Shown here in pieces: positions 8,092 through 16,061 of a stretch of 64,000 bases of DNA. The notes under the pieces were generated by a model. That model was not told the DNA's origin, did not search any database, and saw only the letters and a list, made by a program, of their open reading frames with translations. The translations under genes and the position numbers were made by a program. This DNA is from Polynucleobacter sp. UK-FUSCHL-C3 (lineage in GTDB: Bacteria; Pseudomonadota; Gammaproteobacteria; Burkholderiales; Burkholderiaceae), in assembly GCF_040409815.1 (NCBI RefSeq), contig NZ_CP099959.1, forward strand, positions 1,426,001-1,490,000. The letters run 5' to 3'. How positions within the stretch are numbered: the first letter of the stretch is position 1; every line of letters starts with the position of its first letter.

Positions 8092-8426
8092 GTGACCTTC
8101 CTCTTCACAAAGCGCTTGAGATTAATCGAGAAGTCTAAGGGGTTAGATTGTGGAGTGAGATTAGCAAGATCTTCCGGGGCTAATTCCATTAATAAATTAA
8201 TTTGATTGGGTGAGTGCCCCAGCACCAAAATCCGACCCAACACATTAACTACCAAAATCCGTTCACGCGGACCAATCGATTGCTGCGCCAAGATTTTGAC
8301 ATTGGGGTTGGATGCCTTGGTTGCGGCATCACGCTTCACTAAATAAGCCACCACCCAAATTAAGGCTGCGGCTAGGGCTAGCCAAAAGAAGGAGAACCAC
8401 AGCATGCCCCCAATCGAAGGATTCAT
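8088..8426 (-). CDS. fliO: Flagellar biosynthesis protein FliO
   Basis: Membrane chaperone for FliP assembly. One N-terminal TM segment (LWFSFFWLALAAALIWVVAY) is followed by a cytoplasmic domain with LAQQSIGPRERILVV and VLGHSPNQINLL. The ATG at 8426 is preferred; it lies 7 bases after the fliN stop, whereas longer starts would be non-ATG codons inside fliN. Product is 112 residues. Confidence 0.85.
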   Translation of the reverse strand: MNPSIGGMLWFSFFWLALAAALIWVVAYLVKRDAATKASNPNVKILAQQSIGPRERILVVNVLGRILVLGHSPNQINLLMELAPEDLANLTPQSNPLDFSINLKRFVKRKVT

Positions 8427-8433
8427 GCGCGAC

Positions 8434-8811
8434 TCAGCGATTAATTTTGCGCAGGCGCTCGGCCGGAGTAACAATATCCGTTAAGCGAATACCGTAACGA
8501 TCGTTCACGATCACCACCTCTCCCTGAGCAACTAAACAACCATTCACAACTACCTCAAGGGGTTCGCCAGCCAAGATATCGAGCTCAATCACAGAGCCAT
8601 AGGTCAGGTTCAGCAGATTCCGAATTTGCATCTTGGCGCGCCCAAGCTCAACTGTCACTTGAACTGGAACATCCATCACTAGGTCGATTTCATTGAAATC
8701 GGCACCCGCTTTTGCGCCATCTTCTAGGTTAGAAAAGTTAGCTTTCCGCAGAGAGCCAGCCAAATCTTTGCTGGAGAGGGACTTAGCTAAATCATTATCA
8801 TTTTCAGCCAT
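8434..8811 (-). CDS. fliN: Flagellar motor switch protein FliN
   Basis: C-ring component controlling rotation and export docking. The C-terminal SpoA domain is intact (LVMDVPVQVTVELGRAKM, GSVIELDILAGEPLEVVVNG, GVRLTDIV-like GIRLTDIVTPAERL). At 125 residues it is of normal length. It overlaps fliM by 8 bases. Confidence 0.95.
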   Translation of the reverse strand: MAENDNDLAKSLSSKDLAGSLRKANFSNLEDGAKAGADFNEIDLVMDVPVQVTVELGRAKMQIRNLLNLTYGSVIELDILAGEPLEVVVNGCLVAQGEVVIVNDRYGIRLTDIVTPAERLRKINR

Positions 8812-9973
8812 TTGTATCCCCTTTTTGATTTACGTCCGTTGAACCAGTTTCGTCTTTAGCCACTAAAGTATCGGCAAGTGAATTAATTGTATCGCTTACG
8901 GCTGGTTTGGCCAGATCTTCCGGGCTAACTGCTTGGGCGCCAGCACCATCACTGATATTGGGGGCGCCATCGGAGAACTGCTCGTACAGCTCACCTTGTT
9001 CGGCGCCACGCATCATGCTGGGACCTAAACGAGCACTTTCTAGTGGGCTCTTTAAGAACTCGGCAGGATGCTGAATCGTTTGGATCTTGACCGAATACCG
9101 GCCGTTTTTAACCCCATACTGCCCCCGAATCACCGGCAAGCCATCCACATAAACAGTAATGGGGTCCATGATCTCGATGGGGATAATCTCACCCACAGAG
9201 AGTGACGCAACTTCGCCTAAGAGCATTTGTTTTCTGGCAAGCACAGCAACGGCTGTAACAGGTGCCTCATGCACTTGATCTGAGAGAAGATTGGCCCAAT
9301 GCTCATCGGGCTCGCTCGCAAACCCTTGCATATTGTTATACAAGATCGACTTAACCGGCTCAAGCACCCAAAACGGAATGCACAGGTCAACATCGCCAGG
9401 ACGGCCATTAATCTCAATCGTAAATTTAGAATGCAAGACCATCTCACTGGGTGAGGTAATCTTCGCAAAACCAAAATTTGTTTCTTGGCGCATGAAATCA
9501 AATTTGATCTCATAGACTGCTTTCCATGCCTTCTCATACTCGCTGAGAAGCGCGTCGACCAAGCGCCGAATAATACGCAACTCAGTAGCGGTGTACTCGC
9601 GTAATCCTAATTTAGGAGGTAAGCGCCCTTCACCCCCAAACATATTATCAATCGCGATATAAACCACGCCAGGATCAACAATCCAACACCCTACGCCACG
9701 CAATGGGCGGATACCAACAATATTAATATTGGTACGCTCTGGGAACTCATTGACAAAGTTCTCATAGCTTTTTACTACTGGTAAATGCATTTGCACCTCA
9801 ATCGGTGCGCGGATCATATTAAAGAGTGTGAGGCGGACAGCGCGGCTAAACCGTTCGTGGATTAACTCCAGAGTCGGCATGCGCCGACGCGCGATGATCT
9901 TGGACTTATCGAACATCTCACGCTGATCAACAGCGTTGATGTTCATTTCAAAGTTAATATCCTGATCTGCCAT
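8804..9973 (-). CDS. fliM: Flagellar motor switch protein FliM, atypical N-terminus
   Basis: C-ring switch protein linking FliG to FliN. The middle domain (RRMPTLELIHERFSRAVRL, NINIVGIRPLRGVGCW, NMFGGEGR) and the C-terminal SpoA domain (GEIIPIEI, PVIRGQYGVKNGRYSVKI) are clear. The N-terminus begins MADQDINFEMNINAV and lacks the short LSQxEIDALL peptide that binds phosphorylated CheY in chemotactic bacteria. The start is firm: AGGA lies 6 bases upstream, and the gap to fliL is only 37 bases. An extra acidic C-terminal tail of about 60 residues follows the SpoA domain. Confidence 0.93.
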   Translation of the reverse strand: MADQDINFEMNINAVDQREMFDKSKIIARRRMPTLELIHERFSRAVRLTLFNMIRAPIEVQMHLPVVKSYENFVNEFPERTNINIVGIRPLRGVGCWIVDPGVVYIAIDNMFGGEGRLPPKLGLREYTATELRIIRRLVDALLSEYEKAWKAVYEIKFDFMRQETNFGFAKITSPSEMVLHSKFTIEINGRPGDVDLCIPFWVLEPVKSILYNNMQGFASEPDEHWANLLSDQVHEAPVTAVAVLARKQMLLGEVASLSVGEIIPIEIMDPITVYVDGLPVIRGQYGVKNGRYSVKIQTIQHPAEFLKSPLESARLGPSMMRGAEQGELYEQFSDGAPNISDGAGAQAVSPEDLAKPAVSDTINSLADTLVAKDETGSTDVNQKGDTNG

Positions 9974-10010
9974 TATTTTCCTGTGGAGCTCTCCAGCAGA
10001 CTAAGATGCA

Positions 10011-10751
10011 TTACTGCATTACAAAGGAGCTAAAGAGAACCGCTTGGACCGGTAAATCCATTTCTGTGACATTCCAGAATTCTGCTGCTGCTCTAGCAGC
10101 CTCATTGGTAATCTTTTTGCCAGTAGACGTTTCTTTGGGGATGGCACCAATACGCTCTAGATTTTGCATATCCGCTGTGGCTGGCTGTTGCTGCAAGATA
10201 TAGATTGCCGTTAACTGGGGAGCAATAATGGAATTAATCACCAAGGCCACTTCGCGAGCCATCATTGTTTTACCTTCTACCGTTGCTAATTCTTGCATTT
10301 GACGGGAAGACAAAACCGTAATGATCTTGTCGCGGATCACGGGCATGAACTGCTTCACTTTGCCTTCTGTAGAAGAATCTGCAGTGCGTAAGACAATTTT
10401 GGTTTGTAAATAATGCTCACCGCCACGCCCTGGCAAATTAACAATCATTTCATCTAAAGCGATGTAGATGGAAGGTGCGTTTTGCTTACGATCGGTCAGT
10501 TGCTTTTTGAGGATATTTTCTGGTTTATTGGCTTCTGCTTCGGCAGCTTTTTTCTCAGCCTCTGACTTTTGCATGTACATATAGCCACCAACACCACCAG
10601 CGATCAGAACGACCAAAACACCTAAGATGATGAAGAGTTTTTTATTGCTTTTAGGGGGAGGGGGGGCCGCTGATTCCGCCGATGCGGGAGCCGCTGCCGC
10701 TGGGGCTGCACCCGCCTCTAGCGTGGGTTCAACTCGTTCTTCGTCAGCCAT
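10011..10751 (-). CDS. fliL: Flagellar basal-body-associated protein FliL
   Basis: Single-TM protein around the stator/motor. Ala/Pro-rich cytoplasmic N-terminus, TM at about residues 39-60 (KLFIILGVLVVLIAGGVGGY), then the periplasmic FliL domain ending [14 protein letters not shown]. At 246 residues it is longer than most because of an insert at about 190-225 (TSTGKKITNEAARAAAE region). A second FliL-type protein is encoded at 53717-54340. Confidence 0.92.
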   Translation of the reverse strand: MADEERVEPTLEAGAAPAAAAPASAESAAPPPPKSNKKLFIILGVLVVLIAGGVGGYMYMQKSEAEKKAAEAEANKPENILKKQLTDRKQNAPSIYIALDEMIVNLPGRGGEHYLQTKIVLRTADSSTEGKVKQFMPVIRDKIITVLSSRQMQELATVEGKTMMAREVALVINSIIAPQLTAIYILQQQPATADMQNLERIGAIPKETSTGKKITNEAARAAAEFWNVTEMDLPVQAVLFSSFVMQ

Positions 10752-10775
10752 TGCCGATCCTCATAGATAACTGTA

Positions 10776-12326
10776 TTAAGCATACAGGTGAATACCTGAA
10801 ACACCACTCGCATTATCACTTAAGAATCTTGAGCTTGCGAGTCTTTCAGATAATAAACCAATCCCCATGGAGGATCTATCGGTAGAAGAACTAGGCTGGG
10901 CAAAACGGGCTTGATCAGACCCAAATTGCTGATTTTGTGCAAAACGACTATCCCCCTGTCGAAGATCAAGGGATAAATTGAGGCCCATTTGGGCAAACTC
11001 ATTCTTTAGTTGCTGACCACCTTGATCCAAGCGTGCTTTAGCGGCATCGCTGGCACCTTCCACAATCAAATGCGCCCTACCCGATTGATCAATCCGTAAA
11101 TCAATCCGAATGGTTCCTTGCTCAGGTGGCGTTAACTCCAACTGAATCCTGCCACCGCCTGATTTGGCTGCGCTCATGATTTCACTATGCAACGGTCCAG
11201 AAACAATAGAGGCCTCATTGAGGCTCATTGCAATCTGGGTGGGGGTGCTAACAGTAGTGCTTTGTGCCACTTGGGATGCGCTGAGCAAATTGCCACTGAA
11301 ATCATCTCCAACAGACTTGTCTAATGGCTTCTCGGTTTTAATTAGAGCTTGCCCATCCAATAATGATTTGGCCAGTAGATTGTTACCGCTCACCAATGTA
11401 TCGATATCTTCTACAGCAACGGCACTCTCGTCCAGAGACACCGACTCCATCGCCTTAGAACCCAAAAGAGTATTGTGCGTAAGGGTAAATTCTGTATCTA
11501 AATCAGCAGCTTGCTTCATCTTTAGCTCTTGGGCTAGGCTAGGCTCAACTGCGATCACACGCACGAGCTCTGATCCCGCCACCGGCGTATTCATCTGTTC
11601 TTGGGCCAATAATTGCTTCTGAAGGGCTTGATTGATGGTTTGATTCGCTGTTATCTGGTTTCTCTGTGCTTCAAGGGCCTGCAAGGTTTTTGCATCAATA
11701 CTTGCCTTGGCACTTAATATGCCGACCTGTGCATCTTTATTTTGGGCGTTGAGGTTTCCTAACTGGGCGAGTAGTTTTTCAGCTAAATTTGCTTGTAACC
11801 CTGCAACCTGCTCTAAATTGCCAGCGGCTTGGGCTTTCTCAAGATCGCCCAATATGCTCTCAAAGCCTAAATTCTTAAGGTTCGTGCGCAAACTCTCGAG
11901 ATCGAGCTTGCCAACCGATGCGGTCTCGCCCCAGTTACTTAAGAGCGAAGCAGCCTTTGCTTGATTTTGTTGATTTAATTGCTCCAGGGCCGCCATGATT
12001 TTGGCAATCGCTGGATCGGAACGAGCACCTGAATCGGCAATATTTGCAGGATTTTGAGTGCTTTGTTCTTGTTTATGCAATATTTGCACCTCAGGATCGG
12101 TCTTGGAATCCTTTACTTCTGGTGCTTTCTTACCCTTTAGGCGGTTATCGGTAGCCGTCTCTTCTTGGACCTGCATGCGTAAATTCGTGGCTTGGTTAAG
12201 CTCATTGAGGAAGTCCTCAAGCCCACCAGCATTGGAGGGTAGCTTATCTTTGGACGCAAACGGCTCCCGGCCAGCTTGTAGCTGGCTTACCTGGTGCTTA
12301 GACGGTACAGCGTTTGCAAAAGACAT
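10776..12326 (-). CDS. fliK: Flagellar hook-length control protein FliK
   Basis: Secreted ruler and substrate-specificity switch. The long Gln/Ala/Leu-rich N-terminal part (about 1-380) is typical of the molecular ruler. The C-terminal Flg_hook domain has IQLELTPPEQGTIRIDLRI and ARLDQGGQQLKNEFAQMGLN. Length is 516 residues; the hook here is itself built from an oversized FlgE. It lies between fliJ and fliL. Confidence 0.9.
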   Translation of the reverse strand: MSFANAVPSKHQVSQLQAGREPFASKDKLPSNAGGLEDFLNELNQATNLRMQVQEETATDNRLKGKKAPEVKDSKTDPEVQILHKQEQSTQNPANIADSGARSDPAIAKIMAALEQLNQQNQAKAASLLSNWGETASVGKLDLESLRTNLKNLGFESILGDLEKAQAAGNLEQVAGLQANLAEKLLAQLGNLNAQNKDAQVGILSAKASIDAKTLQALEAQRNQITANQTINQALQKQLLAQEQMNTPVAGSELVRVIAVEPSLAQELKMKQAADLDTEFTLTHNTLLGSKAMESVSLDESAVAVEDIDTLVSGNNLLAKSLLDGQALIKTEKPLDKSVGDDFSGNLLSASQVAQSTTVSTPTQIAMSLNEASIVSGPLHSEIMSAAKSGGGRIQLELTPPEQGTIRIDLRIDQSGRAHLIVEGASDAAKARLDQGGQQLKNEFAQMGLNLSLDLRQGDSRFAQNQQFGSDQARFAQPSSSTDRSSMGIGLLSERLASSRFLSDNASGVSGIHLYA

Positions 12327-12352
12327 ACGTTCTCCATAAAGGACATCCTTAT

Positions 12353-12799
12353 CTAAGCATTTTCCGTGCCAGAATATCGATTAAGGCGTGCAATGTAGTT
12401 GTCTTCCATTTGGTTGAGTTCAGACCGCGCAAGCTTTCTGCGGGCCTCTAGGTGGGCTTTGGCGACCAATTTACCAAGTCCTTGTGAGCGCATCTTAGCT
12501 TGCATGGCTATTTTTAAGGCTTGCTCGGAACCAATGGATAAGCCCTTGATTTGATTACTTATTTCTGCAGAACTAAGCAGTAATTTCTCCCGAAAGGCGT
12601 TGGCATCCTGTATAAATGCCACCGAGGTACCGGTTTTGGCTCCCTCCATAATCTGATTCTCATAATCCTTGGCATAGTCCAAGACCTGTTTCTGAAAGCC
12701 TTGGGCTTGATTGACCTGCCCGGTCGCTCTGCGCGCATTGGCCATCGCCTGATCCTCCCGAATCTTGGCTAAACGGAGGAGTAGTTCAATGGGCTTCAT
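12353..12799 (-). CDS. fliJ: Flagellar export chaperone FliJ
   Basis: Small coiled-coil protein at the export ATPase; 148 residues, nearly all helical, with a heptad-like charged pattern (IREDQAMANARRATGQVNQA). It overlaps the fliI stop by 4 bases, the standard position. Confidence 0.88.
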   Translation of the reverse strand: MKPIELLLRLAKIREDQAMANARRATGQVNQAQGFQKQVLDYAKDYENQIMEGAKTGTSVAFIQDANAFREKLLLSSAEISNQIKGLSIGSEQALKIAMQAKMRSQGLGKLVAKAHLEARRKLARSELNQMEDNYIARLNRYSGTENA

Positions 12800-14223
12800 A
12801 TCCGTCGGATGTTCTGCATGGCAGGACTCGGAACATTAGGGCTGATCTCACTTGGAGCAATACTCTCGAGTTCTTGCAAGGTGCTCTCAAGCCCCACACT
12901 GAACTCCGAGTCTTGCTGCAAAAACTCTTTGATTTTGGGCCACGACTGAAGTGCAGCATCCAGTTCTGGATCGCTTCCCGCAACATAAGCGCCCATGGAT
13001 ACTAAGTCCCGTCCGCGCATATATCGGCTATAGAGTTGCTTTACGCGCCGTGCACTCATTAAATGTTCCCGACTCGATACCTTGGGCATAACCCGTGAGA
13101 TGGACTTCTCAATATCAATGGCTGGATAGTGTCCGCTATCGGCTAACTCTCTGGATAAGAAAAAGTGGCCATCCAAAATTCCGCGGGCTGTATCGGCCAC
13201 TGGATCATTCGTATCATCGCCTTCTAATAAGACGGTGTAAAACGCTGTGATCGATCCATTGGGATTTGCACCATTACCAACGCGCTCGACTAGTTCGGGC
13301 ATGCGCGCAAAGACGCTTGGTGGATAGCCGCGCGCCACCGGTGCCTCACCTAAGCTCAGACCAATTTCGCGCAGAGCCATCGCGTAGCGCGTTAATGAAT
13401 CTACAATCAAGACCACGTGTTTACCTTGATCCCGAAACCAAGTCGCCACATCGGTTGCATACGATGCCCCTTTTGAGCGGGCTAATGGTGAGGCGTCTGC
13501 TGGAGCTGCAACCACCACCGCCCGACCAAAAGATTCTGGGCCAAGCGTATCTTCACAAAACTCTCGCACTTCGCGACCGCGCTCACCGACAAGACCAATC
13601 ACAATGACATCCGCAACACAATTACGCGCCAACATTCCCAATAAAACGCTTTTACCAACGCCCGATCCTGCAAAGATCCCAACGCGTTGACCACGCCCAA
13701 CCGTTAGCAAACCATTAATCGCGCGGATACCCGTATCCAAGGGCTCATGAATCGGTGTGCGATCCAAGGGATTAATACTGCGTTGGATTTGAGCGATAAG
13801 CTTATTACTACCCGAGCCCTTGCCATCAATCGGTCGACCCAATCCATCGACCACCCTGCCCAATAACTCCTCGCCAATCGGTAAGGGCTCGATGACCGAT
13901 TTGGTGATGTACCCCTTGCCATAATCAACCGGTGTTTTAGCAGGATAAACAAGAGCCCCCGGAGCGATACCTTCGACCGTATCGATTGGCATCAAATAGG
14001 TAATACCGCCATTAAAGCCAATACACTCGGCATCAAAACTTAAGTCACCCGCTTGAGAAACTATGGTTGCGCCAGAGCCAATACTCATTGGCAAGCCCTC
14101 GACCTCCAACACAATCCCCGAGACCCGTTTTAATTTACCCTCACGAATAGAGCGCGGAGCCTCTTTGAGTATCTCTCCTTGGAGATGTAACTGCGAGGCA
14201 AACTCAGTTAGCTGGAGGCTCAT
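12796..14223 (-). CDS. fliI: Flagellum-specific export ATPase FliI
   Basis: Hexameric ATPase of the flagellar type III export apparatus. Walker A (GIFAGSGVGKS), Walker B (HVVLIVDSLTRYA) and the export-ATPase signature (PVARGYPPSVFARMPELVER) are intact. The ATG at 14223 (MSLQLTEF) is preferred over an in-frame TTG at 14259 and overlaps the end of fliH by 20 bases. Product is 475 residues. Confidence 0.96.
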   Translation of the reverse strand: MSLQLTEFASQLHLQGEILKEAPRSIREGKLKRVSGIVLEVEGLPMSIGSGATIVSQAGDLSFDAECIGFNGGITYLMPIDTVEGIAPGALVYPAKTPVDYGKGYITKSVIEPLPIGEELLGRVVDGLGRPIDGKGSGSNKLIAQIQRSINPLDRTPIHEPLDTGIRAINGLLTVGRGQRVGIFAGSGVGKSVLLGMLARNCVADVIVIGLVGERGREVREFCEDTLGPESFGRAVVVAAPADASPLARSKGASYATDVATWFRDQGKHVVLIVDSLTRYAMALREIGLSLGEAPVARGYPPSVFARMPELVERVGNGANPNGSITAFYTVLLEGDDTNDPVADTARGILDGHFFLSRELADSGHYPAIDIEKSISRVMPKVSSREHLMSARRVKQLYSRYMRGRDLVSMGAYVAGSDPELDAALQSWPKIKEFLQQDSEFSVGLESTLQELESIAPSEISPNVPSPAMQNIRRI

Positions 14224-14959
14224 GGCTATCGCCCTCGATAGTTGGAGACTCGAGCGCAATCACTGAGTTCTGGTCTGGTGCTTTTGCGGGGCCTCCACTT
14301 AGACCAAGCGCAGAAAATACCAAAGCCTTGCGCGCTTCTTTACCCACATCAATCCGCGCTCCACCCACTTCCACATAAGCGTGACCCAGCTGCACATCAG
14401 CATCGACTAAAACCGAACAAGTAAATGGCAGGCCAGGATCTTCTACTATTTTTTTCCAGGTATCCACTTCTTCAGAGCGGATCCGCAAATACAAACTCTC
14501 ACCAGGGCGGGGTAAACGCATCAGCGCTTCTTGCACCGCAGCTACAAATGGGGCTCGCTCCATCGACTCATTGGCAGAAAGTCGAGCGCCGATCTCAAAA
14601 GCAAGTTGGGTCAGTGGCTCCGAAATAGCTTGAGGGAAACCATCGAGCGTTAGCAATAACTCTTTCAGAGCATCATGTAAGCGATTGGTTTCGGTATGGG
14701 CATCAAGGTAGCCTTTTTGATAACCCTCTTCATAGCCTTTGGCCTGACCCTCTTTGTATCCACTCTCACGTCCTTCGATAAATCCTTGATTGGATCCAAG
14801 CTCATAAGCCTCGTGGTATGCACTAGCCCGAATCGCCTCGACCTCTTCGACCGTAGGATATTGAATGGGGGGATGTTTAGGGGGCTTTGGGGGCTTGGGA
14901 GGATCGAATGAGGGGATCTCCCACCGCAGTGGTAATGAGTCCTGATCAGAGGAAGGCAT
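14204..14959 (-). CDS. fliH: Flagellar export ATPase regulator FliH
   Basis: Binds FliI and FliN and regulates the export ATPase. After a Pro-rich start (DPPKPPKPPKHPP) it has the GxxxG-type helix repeats of FliH (GSNQGFIEGRESGYKEGQ, GYEEGYQKGYLDA), then a conserved C-terminal domain. It overlaps fliG by 14 bases. Confidence 0.93.
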   Translation of the reverse strand: MPSSDQDSLPLRWEIPSFDPPKPPKPPKHPPIQYPTVEEVEAIRASAYHEAYELGSNQGFIEGRESGYKEGQAKGYEEGYQKGYLDAHTETNRLHDALKELLLTLDGFPQAISEPLTQLAFEIGARLSANESMERAPFVAAVQEALMRLPRPGESLYLRIRSEEVDTWKKIVEDPGLPFTCSVLVDADVQLGHAYVEVGGARIDVGKEARKALVFSALGLSGGPAKAPDQNSVIALESPTIEGDSHEPPAN

Positions 14960-16046
14960 CGGCCGACTTACCTCGTTCCATAATCATGCGGCCTTCTTCA
15001 GCCAAGGCACGCGCGACACGGATGATTTCTTTTTGCATCTCTTCGACTTCCTGAATCTTGACCGGTGGTCGTGTTTCTAGATCCTCACGCACTCCATCGG
15101 CAGCACGCTTAGCCATGTTCTTAAAGAGCTTCTCACGCAATTTAGGACTTGCACCTTTGAGAGCAATAACCAAGGTATCGTTGGGCACCTCTAACAACAT
15201 AGTTTGCAAGGAGCGATCCTCAATCTCCAAGAAGTCCTCAAAGACAAACATCTTCTCTTGAATCGCATCGGCCAACTCCGCGTCGTATCCCCGAATATTA
15301 TCCAAAGCAGCTTTGTCGAGTCCGCCTGAGAGCATATTGAGAATCTCGGCGGTTGGCACAATACCACCAACCGTACTGCGACGGAAATCAGAATCAGGTC
15401 CAGCAGAACGTGACATCACTTCATTTAACTCCTTCAATGCAGCAGGTTGGACTTTCTCTAGGAGAGCCACCCGCAAGATCAGTTCATTTCTGAGCTCATC
15501 GGGGAATAATTTCAAGACCGAGGCTGCCTGAGCAGACTCCAAGAAGACCATCACCGTAGCAATAATCTGTGGATGCTCATTCTTGATCATCTCATAGAGA
15601 ACATCGGATTCCATTCTCTTTAGGGTCTCAATTCCGGACATGTCGAGGGTGGACTCCAAACGTCCCAAGAGATCGGATGCACCCTCAGCACCCATGGCCT
15701 TGGTCAACATGTTTTGCATGAAGGAATCGGTGTCAAACGATACCTGTGCGTTATTGCCAGTCACCTCTTTAAACTCGCGCAGAACCTGCAAGACAAGATC
15801 GCGACTGAGCGAGCGCACCACGGCCATCTTGCCCGACAGGCGTTGCACTTCAAATGGGGTCATCTGCCGCAAGACATTCGCAGCCGACTCTGCGCCTACT
15901 GCTAACAAAATCACCGCAGCCTTTGATGCTCCATCGAGATCATCAAAGGTGATCGTGCCAGTTTGTTGAGCACCCTTGACGCCTTCTTTCAGGGCATCGG
16001 CAATCGAGAGGGTCTTCGGGGCGGCTTGTTCGTCAGGCATTGCCAA
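14946..16046 (-). CDS. fliG: Flagellar motor switch protein FliG
   Basis: C-ring torque-generating protein bound to the MS ring. The EHPQ motif (KNEHPQIIATVMVFL) and the C-terminal charged torque helix (LKGASPKLREKLFKNMAKRAA) are present. At 366 residues it is slightly longer than usual because of the N-terminal leader before FDDLDGASKAAVILL. It starts 15 bases after fliF. Confidence 0.95.
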   Translation of the reverse strand: MAMPDEQAAPKTLSIADALKEGVKGAQQTGTITFDDLDGASKAAVILLAVGAESAANVLRQMTPFEVQRLSGKMAVVRSLSRDLVLQVLREFKEVTGNNAQVSFDTDSFMQNMLTKAMGAEGASDLLGRLESTLDMSGIETLKRMESDVLYEMIKNEHPQIIATVMVFLESAQAASVLKLFPDELRNELILRVALLEKVQPAALKELNEVMSRSAGPDSDFRRSTVGGIVPTAEILNMLSGGLDKAALDNIRGYDAELADAIQEKMFVFEDFLEIEDRSLQTMLLEVPNDTLVIALKGASPKLREKLFKNMAKRAADGVREDLETRPPVKIQEVEEMQKEIIRVARALAEEGRMIMERGKSADAFL

Positions 16047-16061
16047 TCACTCTCTTTGTCA

